64,000 nucleotides of DNA from Hyphomicrobiales bacterium (GTDB taxonomy: Bacteria > Pseudomonadota > Alphaproteobacteria > Rhizobiales > Beijerinckiaceae), in NCBI GenBank assembly GCA_027483895.1, contig JAIXTP010000014.1:1-64000 (forward strand), read 5' to 3'. The first letter of the stretch is position 1, and each line of letters starts with the position of its first letter. Below the pieces are notes generated by a model, which saw only the letters and a list, made by a program, of their open reading frames with translations, made no database searches and had not been told where the DNA came from. The translations under genes were made by a program, and so were the position numbers. This document shows, piece by piece, positions 56,718-64,000 of the stretch.

Positions 56718-56735
56718 CCTACGGCAAGCCGTAGG
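56718..56735 (-). other. Second hairpin upstream of the trpB terminator
   Basis: CCTACGGC-AA-GCCGTAGG, a perfect 8-bp stem, three bases from the terminator hairpin. Two tandem stems could mean an attenuator-like arrangement; no tryptophan-coding leader peptide is evident. Confidence 0.45.
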
Positions 56736-56792
56736 TGGGTAATAGAGGCAAAATAAACGCGTCGGGCGGTCCGGGCAATAGGCCTCGGCCCA

Positions 56793-58007
56793 TCACAGCC
56801 CGCCGAGATGCTCCGCCACGGTGAAGATGTCCTTGTCGCCGCGGCCGCAGAGATTGACGACCATCAGATGGTCCTTCGGCTTCTGCGGGGCGAGTTCCAG
56901 CACCTTGGCGACCGCGTGCGAGGGTTCGAGCGCGGGGATGATGCCTTCGAGCTGCGAGAGGAGCTGGAAGGCGTGCAGCGCCTCCTTGTCGGTCGCGGAG
57001 ATGTATTTCACGCGGCCGGTGTCGTGCAGCCAGGAATGCTCCGGCCCGATGCCGGGATAGTCGAGGCCCGCGGAGATCGAATGGCCTTCGGTGATCTGGC
57101 CGTCGTCGTCCATCAGCAGATAAGTGCGGTTGCCGTGCAGCACGCCCGGCTTGCCGCCGGCCAGCGAGGCCGCATGCTCGCCCGTCGAGATGCCGTGGCC
57201 CGCGGCCTCGACGCCATAGATCTCGACGTCGCGGTCGTCGAGGAAGGGGTGGAACAGGCCGATCGCGTTGGAGCCGCCGCCGATGCAGGCGACCAGCGAG
57301 TCCGGCAGCCGGCCCTCGCGCTCCATCATCTGCTCGCGCGTCTCGCGGCCGATCACGCATTGGAAATCGCGCACCATGCCCGGATAGGGGTGCGGGCCCG
57401 CGGCGGTGCCGATGCAGTAGAACGTGTCCTCGACATTCGTGACCCAGTCGCGGAGCGCCTCGTTCATCGCGTCCTTCAGCGTCCGCGCGCCCGACTGCAC
57501 GGGCACGACCTCGGCGCCGAGCATCTTCATGCGGAACACGTTGGGCTTCTGCCGCTCGACGTCCACCGCGCCCATATAGACGATGCATTTCAGGCCGAAG
57601 CGCGCGCACAGCGTGGCGGTGGCGACGCCGTGCTGGCCGGCGCCGGTCTCCGCGATGATGCGCTTCTTGCCCATGCGCATGGCCAGCAGGATCTGGCCGA
57701 GCACGTTGTTCACCTTGTGCGCGCCGGTGTGGTTCAGCTCGTCGCGCTTCAGATAGATCTTCGCGCCGCCGCAATGCTCGGTGAGGCGTTCGGCGAAATA
57801 AAGCGGGCTCGGCCGGCCGACATAATGGGCGAGATAGTCGCCCATCTGCCTATGGAACTCCGGATCGGCCTTGGCTTCGCCATAGGCTTTTTCGAGTTCG
57901 AGGATCAGCGGCATCAGCGTCTCGGCGACGAAGCGGCCGCCGAAAATGCCGAAATGGCCGGTCTCGTCCGGGCCGGTGCGGAAGGAGTTGGGGGTCTGAA
58001 CGCTCAT
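56793..58007 (-). CDS. trpB: Tryptophan synthase beta subunit
   Basis: 404 residues, the PLP enzyme that joins indole and serine. The schiff-base lysine is in [16 protein letters not shown] (about 93), followed by [12 protein letters not shown] and [15 protein letters not shown] (phosphate-binding GGGSNA). It starts at 58007 and overlaps the trpF stop by four bases (ATGA), so trpF and trpB are coupled. A strong hairpin follows its stop, unlike the usual read-through into trpA. Confidence 0.97.
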   Translation of the reverse strand: MSVQTPNSFRTGPDETGHFGIFGGRFVAETLMPLILELEKAYGEAKADPEFHRQMGDYLAHYVGRPSPLYFAERLTEHCGGAKIYLKRDELNHTGAHKVNNVLGQILLAMRMGKKRIIAETGAGQHGVATATLCARFGLKCIVYMGAVDVERQKPNVFRMKMLGAEVVPVQSGARTLKDAMNEALRDWVTNVEDTFYCIGTAAGPHPYPGMVRDFQCVIGRETREQMMEREGRLPDSLVACIGGGSNAIGLFHPFLDDRDVEIYGVEAAGHGISTGEHAASLAGGKPGVLHGNRTYLLMDDDGQITEGHSISAGLDYPGIGPEHSWLHDTGRVKYISATDKEALHAFQLLSQLEGIIPALEPSHAVAKVLELAPQKPKDHLMVVNLCGRGDKDIFTVAEHLGGL

Positions 58008-58663
58008 CGGGTCTCCTCCCGTGCGGCGGCGCGCGCCGCCGCGATGAATTCTTCGATCCGCCGCGGATCCTTCACGCCCGGCGAACTCTCGACGCCCGAG
58101 GATACGTCGACGCCCTGCGCGCGGGTCAGCGCGAGAGCGGTGCCGACGTTTCCGGCATCGAGGCCTCCTGACACCATGAAGGGCTTTCCGAGGTCAAGGC
58201 CCGACAGGATCGGCCAGTCGAAAGCGAGGCCGTTGCCCCCGGGCAGATCGGCGCCCTTCGGCGGCTTGGCGTCGAAGAGCAGCATGTCGGCGGCCGCCGC
58301 TTGCGCGGGGACGGATGCGAGATCCTCCGCCGTGGACACGCCGATCGCCTTCATCACGGGGATGCCGAAGCGCGCGCGGATTTCCGCCGCGCGTTCGGGC
58401 GTCTCGCGGCCGTGCAGCTGGATCATGTCGGGGCGGAGCGCTTGGGCGATCGCCGCGATGTCCGCATCGGTCGCATCGACCGTCAGCGCCACGGTCTTCG
58501 CGCGCCCGGCCGTGCGGGCGGCGAGCGCCGCGGCGGCGTGCAGCGAAACGTTGCGGGGCGATTTCGGGAAGAACACGAAACCCACCATGTCGGCGCCCGC
58601 GGCGAGCGCCGCGTCGAGCGTCTCCGGGGTCGACAATCCGCAGATCTTCACCAAGGGGGACAT
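58004..58663 (-). CDS. trpF: Phosphoribosylanthranilate isomerase
   Basis: 219 residues, TIM barrel. [20 protein letters not shown] is the family N-terminus with the catalytic cysteine, [12 protein letters not shown] and [13 protein letters not shown] follow, and [15 protein letters not shown] with the aspartate-bearing [20 protein letters not shown] closes the site. GGTGCAAGGAAACGGC before the ATG supports this start; the frame runs 65 codons further upstream into repeat DNA. It lies 340 bases downstream of folC, behind a repeat unit. Confidence 0.95.
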   Translation of the reverse strand: MSPLVKICGLSTPETLDAALAAGADMVGFVFFPKSPRNVSLHAAAALAARTAGRAKTVALTVDATDADIAAIAQALRPDMIQLHGRETPERAAEIRARFGIPVMKAIGVSTAEDLASVPAQAAAADMLLFDAKPPKGADLPGGNGLAFDWPILSGLDLGKPFMVSGGLDAGNVGTALALTRAQGVDVSSGVESSPGVKDPRRIEEFIAAARAAAREETR

Positions 58664-58762
58664 GCCGTTTCCTTGCACCTTCGCGGCCCCCGTGTCGACG
58701 GAATTCGCGTCCGGAGGCGGGGTTCCGGAGGCGCGGCGCGGGTCCGCCACGTCTCTTTTTTC

Positions 58763-58943
58763 GTCATTGCGAGCGAAGCGAAGCAATCCAGAGAACGTCG
58801 GACGGGGAGCTCCATGCCGGGCGTCCGCTGGATTGCTTCGTCGCTTCGCTCCTCGCAATGACGGCCGGCCCGTGACGAGGAGCCGCCGGATCGTCGCGGC
58901 CCTCAGCCTGAGGAGCGGCCGAAAAGGCCGCGTCTCGAAGGAT
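58763..58943. repeat. Repeat unit B plus a single C arm, between folC and trpF
   Basis: Unit B (58763-58862) has outer ends GTCATTGCGAG and GCAATGAC. At 58901-58943 a lone C-type arm (CCTCAGCCTGAGGAGCGGCC then GTCTCGAAGGATG) stands without its partner and ends five bases before the folC stop. They fill the gap between folC and trpF, a likely junction of a local rearrangement. Confidence 0.85.
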
Positions 58944-58947
58944 GATC

Positions 58948-60270
58948 TCAGGTCGGCGGCGTGCCGTTGGCGGCCAGCACCTCGCCCGCGAGATAGAGCG
59001 AGCCCGTGATCAGCACGCGGGGCGGGGCCGCCCAGACGCGGGCGGAAAGCCCGGCGAGCGCGGCCTCGAAGCCCGGCTCCGTGCGGGCCGGCATGCCGGA
59101 GGCCGCCGCGAGATCGCGCACCTCGGCCGGCGGCCGCGCGGCCTGCTGGCCGGGGATCGGCACGCCGATCACTTCCTGCGCCAGCCCCGCGAAGGGCGCG
59201 AGGAAGCCGAGCGAGTCCTTGGTGCCCAGCATGCCGACGATCATGACCAGCGGGCGGGGGCGGCTTTCCTCGAATTCGGCCATGGCGGCGGAGAGCGCCT
59301 TGCCCCCGTCGGGATTGTGTCCGCCGTCGAGCCAGAGTTCGGAGCCCGGCGGAAGCAGGTCGAGAAGCCGGCCCTTGGCGAGGCGCTGCAGCCGCGCGGG
59401 CCAGTCGGCCGTGCGCAGGCCCGTCTCGAAGGCCTTGGGGTCGAGCCGGCCGAAGCCCGCCTTGCGCAACGCCGCGATCGCGGTGCCCGCATTCACGTGC
59501 TGATGCCGGCCGGGGAGGCGGGGCAAGGGGAGGTCGATAAGGCCTTCCTCGTCCTGATAGACGAGGCGGCCCTGCTCCTCATGCACATGGAAATCCTGCC
59601 CGCCGACGAAGGCCGAGGCGCCCGCCCGGGCCGCCGCGCGTTCGAGCACGGTCTCGGCCTCGCGATGGTCCTGCAGCGCGATCACCGCCGGGGCGCCGCG
59701 CTTGAAGATCCCGGCCTTCTCGCCCGCGATCTTGCCGATCGTGTCGCCGAGATATTCCGAATGGTCCATGGAGATCGGCGTCACGACCGTCGCGAGCGGC
59801 TTCTCGATCACGTTCGTCGCGTCGAACCGCCCGCCGAGCCCGACTTCGAGAAGCAGCACATGGGCCGGATGCTCCGAAAAGAGCAGCAGCGCCGCCGCCG
59901 TCGTGATCTCGAAGACGGTGATCGGCAGGCCCGCATTGGCCGCCTCGCAGCGCCGGAACGCGTCCACGAGTTCATGCTCGGACACGAGCCGCCCGCCTTC
60001 GGGCGTGCCGATCCGGATGCGCTCGTGGAAGCGCACGAGATGGGGCGAGGTGTAGACATGCACCGCGAGGCCCGCGGCCTCGAGGATCGCCCGCATGAAG
60101 GCGACGGTGGAGCCCTTGCCGTTCGTTCCCGCGACATGGATCACGGGCGGGAGCCGACGCTGCGGCTCGCCCAAGGCCGCAAGAAGCCGCTCGATCCGCC
60201 CGAGCGACAGATCGATCAGCTTCGGATGCAGCGCGAGGAAACGCGCGACGATCGCGTCGGAGGACTCCAC
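58948..60270 (-). CDS. folC: Bifunctional dihydrofolate/folylpolyglutamate synthase
   Basis: 440 residues, Mur-ligase fold. The P-loop is HVAGTNGKGSTVAFMRAILE (about 42-61), with YTSPHLVRFHERIRIG, EVGLGGRFDATNVI and DGGHNPDGG. A GTG at 60270 with GCTGAGGCACCGG upstream is the start, since no ATG comes before the core. It lies 8 bases after ridA. In many relatives folC follows accD; here accD is followed by mrcA, while folC is separated from trpF by repeats. Confidence 0.95.
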   Translation of the reverse strand: MESSDAIVARFLALHPKLIDLSLGRIERLLAALGEPQRRLPPVIHVAGTNGKGSTVAFMRAILEAAGLAVHVYTSPHLVRFHERIRIGTPEGGRLVSEHELVDAFRRCEAANAGLPITVFEITTAAALLLFSEHPAHVLLLEVGLGGRFDATNVIEKPLATVVTPISMDHSEYLGDTIGKIAGEKAGIFKRGAPAVIALQDHREAETVLERAAARAGASAFVGGQDFHVHEEQGRLVYQDEEGLIDLPLPRLPGRHQHVNAGTAIAALRKAGFGRLDPKAFETGLRTADWPARLQRLAKGRLLDLLPPGSELWLDGGHNPDGGKALSAAMAEFEESRPRPLVMIVGMLGTKDSLGFLAPFAGLAQEVIGVPIPGQQAARPPAEVRDLAAASGMPARTEPGFEAALAGLSARVWAAPPRVLITGSLYLAGEVLAANGTPPT

Positions 60271-60278
60271 CCGGTGCC

Positions 60279-60629
60279 TCAGCGCGCCGCGATGACGGCG
60301 ATCTCGACCTTGTAGTCCGGCGCCGCGAGCTTCGACTCCACGGTCGCGCGGGCCGGGGTGCAGCCCTTCACGACCCAGGTGTCCCACACGGCGTTCATTT
60401 CCGCGAAGGTGCCCATGTCGGTCAGCCAGATATTGGCGGAGAGGATCTTCGTCTTGTCCGTACCGGCTTCGGCGAGCAGGCCGTCGATGATGCCGAGGAT
60501 TTCCTTGGTCTGCTCGGTGACGCTCGCGCCCTTGGCGGCATTCGCGACCTGTCCGGCCAGATAGACGGTGTTGCCGTGGACGACCGCGGCGCTCATGCGC
60601 GGGCCGGTCCCGATGCGGGTGATGCTCAT
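60279..60629 (-). CDS. ridA: RidA-family enamine/imine deaminase
   Basis: 116 residues. The fold begins MSITRIGTGPRMSAAVVHGN and the arginine that binds the substrate carboxylate is in GCTPARATVESKLA. The family removes 2-aminoacrylate-type damage from PLP enzymes. Compared with canonical YjgF it has SDADGP-like loops absent, and is a RidA subgroup seen beside folC in alphaproteobacteria. The 151-base gap to sppA is divergent. Confidence 0.9.
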   Translation of the reverse strand: MSITRIGTGPRMSAAVVHGNTVYLAGQVANAAKGASVTEQTKEILGIIDGLLAEAGTDKTKILSANIWLTDMGTFAEMNAVWDTWVVKGCTPARATVESKLAAPDYKVEIAVIAAR

Positions 60630-60780
60630 TTTCGCTCTCCGAATTGGTCGCTCCGTGCTGAAGCCCGGAGGGGTTAGCCCGACCCCGGGCTCCGCGCAAC
60701 TCGCCCGGTTCGAGGTTGCCGCTGCGCACGGCCGGGGCTAGGTAAGAGAGCTTGCCCGGATCGGGCACGGAGCCGGCCGC

Positions 60781-61740
60781 ATGAGCGAGAGCGATCTTTT
60801 CGTCGAGCGCAGAAAGCTGAAGCGCAGCCGCGGCCGCTGGCGTCTGGCGGCCTTCGTGGCGCTCGGCGCGGCCGTCGTGGCGGGCGGCATCGCCGCCGCC
60901 GGCGGCAAGCTGCGCGAAAGCCGCAGCCACATCGCCCGGATCGCGGTACAGGGCACCATCACCGGCGACGAGAAGACGCTGGACCTGCTGAAGCGGGCCG
61001 AGCGCTCCGCCGTGAAGGGCGTCGTGCTCGTCGTCGACAGCCCCGGCGGCACCGTGACCGGGTCGGAAGCGGTGCATCGCGCGGTCCGCCGCATCGCCGA
61101 AGCCAAGCCCGTCGTCGCGGTGGTGGACGGCATGGCCGCGTCGGGCGGCTACATCGCCGCTCTCGGTGCGGAGCGCATCGTCACGCGCGAGACCTCCATC
61201 GTCGGGTCGATCGGCGTGCTGTTCCAATATCCCAACATCGTCGGCATGCTCGACAAGCTCGGCATCCGGATGGAAGGCGTGAAGACGAGCCCGCTGAAGG
61301 CGGCCCCGAACCCGGTCGAGCCGATGACGCCGGAATCCCGTGCCGCGCTCGAAGAGATGATCGGGGACAGTTTCGACTGGTTCAAACGGCTGGTCCGCGA
61401 CCGCCGCGGCCTTTCCGACGCCGAACTCGCGCGCGTCTCCGACGGTCGGGTCTTTTCGGGTCGGCAGGGGATCGGCCTCAAGCTCGTGGACGCGCTGGGC
61501 GACGAGCGCACCGCCGTCGACTGGCTGAAACGCGAGAAGGGGCTCGGCGATCTGCCGGTCACGACCTACAAGCGCGAGGACACGGCGGAACGGCTGGGCC
61601 TCGTCTCGGCCGCGGCTTTCGCGGCCGATCTGCTCGGCGCGGACCGGCTGGCCGTGGCGCTGCGGCGCAACGTCGCGGCGGAGCCCCCGCCCGTCCTTGA
61701 CGGTCTGTTGGCCCTCTGGCACCCTGCCGCTCAAAATTAG
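60781..61740 (+). CDS. sppA: Signal peptide peptidase SppA (S49 family)
   Basis: 319 residues. A membrane anchor at about 18-42 (RLAAFVALGAAVVAGGIAAA) is followed by the protease domain. The Ser/Lys dyad is in VDGMAASGGYIAAL and TSPLKAAPNPVEPM, the usual order for the short, single-domain form that assembles as an octamer. It degrades cleaved signal peptides. A short GCCCG/CGGGC stem lies 20 bases before the ATG. ihfB follows after 29 bases. Confidence 0.95.
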   Translation: MSESDLFVERRKLKRSRGRWRLAAFVALGAAVVAGGIAAAGGKLRESRSHIARIAVQGTITGDEKTLDLLKRAERSAVKGVVLVVDSPGGTVTGSEAVHRAVRRIAEAKPVVAVVDGMAASGGYIAALGAERIVTRETSIVGSIGVLFQYPNIVGMLDKLGIRMEGVKTSPLKAAPNPVEPMTPESRAALEEMIGDSFDWFKRLVRDRRGLSDAELARVSDGRVFSGRQGIGLKLVDALGDERTAVDWLKREKGLGDLPVTTYKREDTAERLGLVSAAAFAADLLGADRLAVALRRNVAAEPPPVLDGLLALWHPAAQN

Positions 61741-61769
61741 CGCAAAAATTCAAACCTCTAGTGACCTGA

Positions 61770-62054
61770 ATGATCAAGTCCGAGCTCGTCCAGAAGATCG
61801 CCGATCATTACCCGGAGCTCTATCAACGCGATGCCGAGAACGTCGTGAACGCGATCCTCGACGAGATCGCGGACGCTCTGACGCGCGGGGATCGGGTGGA
61901 AATCCGCGGTTTCGGTGCGTTCTCCGTGAAGAAGCGCGATGCCCGCGTGGGCCGCAACCCGCGTACGGGCGCGCATGTTCCGGTGGACGAGAAGGTCGTG
62001 CCCGTGTTCCGGGCCGGCAAGGAAATGCGCGAGCGCATCAACCGCGGCTCGTGA
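61770..62054 (+). CDS. ihfB: Integration host factor subunit beta
   Basis: 94 residues, HU/IHF fold: [20 protein letters not shown], then [20 protein letters not shown] and the DNA-intercalating GRNPRTG loop (about 61-67). With IhfA it bends DNA for replication, recombination and sigma-54 activation, and rpoN is in this window. The C-terminus ends [10 protein letters not shown]. The 197-base gap downstream carries a C-type repeat. The sppA-ihfB-lapA order is common in proteobacteria. Confidence 0.96.
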   Translation: MIKSELVQKIADHYPELYQRDAENVVNAILDEIADALTRGDRVEIRGFGAFSVKKRDARVGRNPRTGAHVPVDEKVVPVFRAGKEMRERINRGS

Positions 62055-62106
62055 ATTTCGGCGCCCGTGCGGGAGCCGAGGGCTTCCCCGGTTTTTGTGC
62101 CGGTGA

Positions 62107-62210
62107 CATCCTTCGAGACGCGCCCTTCGGGCGCTCCTCGGGATGAGGCTCTCGGGTTCAAGGATTTCGCCTTCATGGTGAGGAGGGCCGAAGGCCCGTC
62201 TCGAACCATC
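62107..62210. repeat. Paired inverted repeat, family C
   Basis: First arm 62107-62148 (CATCCTTCGAGACGCGCCC...GGATGAGG), second arm 62173-62210 (TCATGGTGAGGAGGGCC...CGAACCAT). The arms are in flipped order relative to the copy at 393. It separates ihfB from the LapA-domain gene. Confidence 0.9.
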
Positions 62211-62251
62211 CGCCGGGCCCCTCGGCAACGGTCATTCGCAGGGAGGATCGC

Positions 62252-62587
62252 ATGCGGCGTTTTCTGAAGGCGCTTTTCTTCGTACCCCTCGCGGTCCTCA
62301 TCATCGTCTTCGCCGTCGCGAACCGCGCGCCGGTCTCCGTCTCGCTCGATCCCTTCGGCAACGTGCCGCCCGCGCTTTCCGTCGAGCTGCCGCTCTTCGT
62401 TCTGCTCTTCGTCGTCGCGCTTCTCGGCGTGATCGCGGGTGGGATCGGGGCGTGGTTCGGCCAATCCGGCCGCCGCCGGGCCGCCCGCGCGGCCGAGCGC
62501 GAACTTTCCGCCAAACGCAGCGAGATCGAGCGTCTCCGCGCGGCGCGGCCGGAGCCCGCCGAAACGCTGCCCTCGCTGATCCGGTAA
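62252..62587 (+). CDS. LapA-domain (DUF1049) membrane protein
   Basis: 111 residues. Two hydrophobic helices (about 5-25, KALFFVPLAVLIIVFAVANR, and 47-72) with the conserved ANRAPVSVSLDPF between them place it in the lipopolysaccharide-assembly protein A domain family. The C-terminal 40 residues are a charged coiled segment (AERELSAKRSEIERLRAARP). A gene of this family usually follows ihfB, as here. ATG 62252 follows GGGAGGATCGC. Confidence 0.88.
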   Translation: MRRFLKALFFVPLAVLIIVFAVANRAPVSVSLDPFGNVPPALSVELPLFVLLFVVALLGVIAGGIGAWFGQSGRRRAARAAERELSAKRSEIERLRAARPEPAETLPSLIR

Positions 62588-62592
62588 GCCCC

Positions 62593-63540
62593 GTGCAGAT
62601 CATCGACGCCGCGACCATCGACCGCGTCCTCGACCCGGTCGGCCTCGCCGACGCGCTGGAGGCCGCATTCCGTACCGACTTCGTGCTGCCCGTCCGCCAT
62701 CATCACGCCGTCGCGCGGCCCGGGGCCGACGCGACCCTGCTGCTGATGCCCGCGTGGACCGCGGCCGGTGCGTCGCCGTCCTATCTCGGCACCAAGCTCG
62801 TCAGCGTGTTTCCGACGAACGGGGCGAAGAACCTGCCGGCGGTCTACGGCACCTATGTGCTCAACGACGGCGAGACCGGGCGCCCGCTCGCGGTGTTCGA
62901 CGCGACGCGCCTGACCCCGTGGCGGACGGCCGCCGCCTCCGCCGTCGCGGCGCGGCGTCTCGCGCGCAAGGATGCGCGCCGCATGGTGATGGTCGGGGCG
63001 GGGACGCTGGCGCCCTTCGTCATCCGCGCGCATATGGCCGCCCGCCCCATCGAGAGCGTCGCGCTGTGGAACCATCGTCCCGAGCGGGCGGAGGCGCTCG
63101 CGCGTGACCTGTCGGCGGAGGGCCTGCCCGTCACGGTCGTGCGCGATCTCGAAGCGGCCGTGCGCGAGGCGGATCTCGTCTCTTGCGCCACGCTCGCGAC
63201 CGAGCCCCTGATCCGCGGGGAATGGCTACGACCGGGCACGCATCTCGACTGCATCGGCGCCTTCCTGCCGAGCATGCGCGAGACCGACGACGAGACGGTG
63301 CGCCGCGCCTCCGTCTTCTGCGACAATCGCGCGGGGGCGACCAAGGAAGCGGGCGATCTCGTGGCTCCGCTGCGTTCGGGCGTGATCACGCCCGCCGACA
63401 TCCTCGCCGATCTCGACGACCTCGCCCGCGGCCGGCATCCGGGCCGGACGTCCGAGGCGGAGATCACCTTCTTCAAGTCGGTCGGCACGGCCGTCGAAGA
63501 CCTCGCCGCGGCGGTGCTCGTCTACGAACGCCTGCGCTGA
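62593..63540 (+). CDS. Ornithine cyclodeaminase / mu-crystallin family protein
   Basis: 315 residues from a GTG at 62593, 5 bases after the LapA gene. The NAD-binding turn is MVGAGTLAPFVIRAH (GxGxxA-type), the substrate lysine is in GTKLVSVFPTNGAKN, and RLTPWRTAAASAVAARRLAR carries the conserved TxxRTAA-like motif. The family includes cyclodeaminase, ketimine reductase and alanine dehydrogenase activities; which applies cannot be told. The frame extends far upstream through the LapA gene, which is a shadow. Confidence 0.88.
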   Translation: MQIIDAATIDRVLDPVGLADALEAAFRTDFVLPVRHHHAVARPGADATLLLMPAWTAAGASPSYLGTKLVSVFPTNGAKNLPAVYGTYVLNDGETGRPLAVFDATRLTPWRTAAASAVAARRLARKDARRMVMVGAGTLAPFVIRAHMAARPIESVALWNHRPERAEALARDLSAEGLPVTVVRDLEAAVREADLVSCATLATEPLIRGEWLRPGTHLDCIGAFLPSMRETDDETVRRASVFCDNRAGATKEAGDLVAPLRSGVITPADILADLDDLARGRHPGRTSEAEITFFKSVGTAVEDLAAAVLVYERLR

Positions 63541-63555
63541 GCCCGTGCTCGTTCC

Positions 63556-63956
63556 GTCATTGCGAGGAGCACGGCGACGAAGCAATCCAGACAATGCCGG
63601 GCACGGAGCACGACGCCCGACGTTCTCTGGATCGCTTCGCTCCGCTCGCAATGACGGCGCAACTCCGACCTCATGGTGAGGAGGGCGCGGGAGCGCCCGT
63701 CTTGAACCATGCGAGCGGCGGCCGATCCTTCGAGACGCGGCCTTTCGGCCGCTCCTCAGGATGAGGGGTACAGCGGAGACGGCGCTCCGGGTTGACGTGT
63801 CATCCCGGCCGCAGCGAAGCGGAGAGCCGGGATCCAGAGACTTTCGAAGCCGCTCGGCGCCGCACCGTTCGCTGGATCCCGGGTCGGCTCCGCCGCCCGG
63901 GATGACACCGATGCCGTCATTGCGAGGAGCGCGCGGGGCGCCCGTCTCGAACCATG
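63556..63956. repeat. Repeat block B-C-A plus a B/C chimera
   Basis: Units B (63556-63655), C (63671-63766) and A (63798-63907) follow each other after the cyclodeaminase gene. At 63916-63956 a single arm begins as family B (GTCATTGCGAGGAGCGC) and ends as family C (GCGCCCGTCTCGAACCATG), joined where both share GAGGAG and GCGC. It ends 8 bases before the stop of the next minus-strand frame. Confidence 0.88.
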
Positions 63957-63963
63957 CGGGCCG

Positions 63964-64000
63964 TCAGCCCTTCACGATCACCACATGCAGGCTGCGCGGG
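63964..64000 (-). CDS. 3' end of a minus-strand gene (fragment)
   Basis: The last 37 bases, read on the minus strand, encode PRSLHVVIVKG and then TGA. The frame leaves the window, so the gene cannot be named. It is called coding because the frame stays open and ends at a repeat edge in the way other genes here do. Confidence 0.35.
   Translation of the reverse strand, partial: PRSLHVVIVKG

Noticed and set aside
58948..61734. 928-codon minus-strand frame through folC, ridA and antisense to sppA
   Set aside because: Only the folC part is coding; the upstream part runs across ridA in another frame and opposite sppA.

Overview
The window is a GC-rich alphaproteobacterial chromosome segment. It is almost certainly from the order Hyphomicrobiales (Rhizobiales); a Methylobacteriaceae-, Salinarimonas- or Bosea-like family is only a guess. 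The evidence is gene content and order: rplT-pheS-pheT-mmcB, lptC-lptA-lptB-rpoN-hpf-ptsN, divergent hrcA/rph, a RegB/RegA (ActS/ActR) pair, an intracellular PHB depolymerase with a cysteine nucleophile, and an AccD with a degenerate zinc ribbon. Nearly all of the window is coding, with short gaps and many 4-base stop/start overlaps. I see no prophage, insertion sequence, CRISPR array or rRNA operon. Two tRNA genes are present, Leu-CAG and Ser-GGA.

Layout. 1-5.2 kb: translation block (end of rplT, pheS, pheT) and mmcB. 5.5-8.6 kb: hydrolase and membrane genes. 8.7-15.6 kb: tRNA-Leu, an unrecognised protein, an RNase D-like exonuclease, then the LPS-transport/sigma-54/nitrogen-PTS cluster. 15.7-21.5 kb: class I fumarase, a small exported protein, a sulfonate-type ABC importer with its own strong promoter, an OsmC protein and a cold-shock protein. 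22-28.6 kb: RTX protein, lepA, an MFS carrier, YqhA-like protein, msrA and tRNA-Ser. 29-35.8 kb: RraA-like, NUDIX, hydratase and EamA genes, then hrcA opposite rph-rdgB-hemW. 36-38 kb: an orphan LuxR-type regulator next to a canonical-looking lux box, and a LpoA-like lipoprotein. 38-43.8 kb: rsmI-yraN-gshB, a Sel1 protein, a MerR regulator and a DsbA-fold isomerase. 43.8-48.2 kb: RegB-RegA, an aminotransferase and a polyamine-type binding protein. 48.4-54.2 kb: PHB depolymerase, YgjP-like protease, Bcr/CflA efflux pump and PBP1A. 54.2-60.6 kb: a rearranged accD/trp/folC block interrupted by a NYN-domain gene. 60.8-64 kb: sppA, ihfB, a LapA-domain protein and an ornithine cyclodeaminase homologue.

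The most distinctive non-coding content is a set of three families of paired inverted repeats (here A, B and C). They fill gaps at 393-1026, 5247-5474, 17743-17843, 58763-58943, 62107-62210 and 63556-63956, and include one B/C chimera. The observations I would follow first are the lux box at 35976-35995, whose spacing to a leftward -10 fits a LuxR-activated promoter with no gene behind it; the NYN gene and terminator splitting trpB from trpA; and the mosaic repeats. Everything else looks like ordinary core chromosome.
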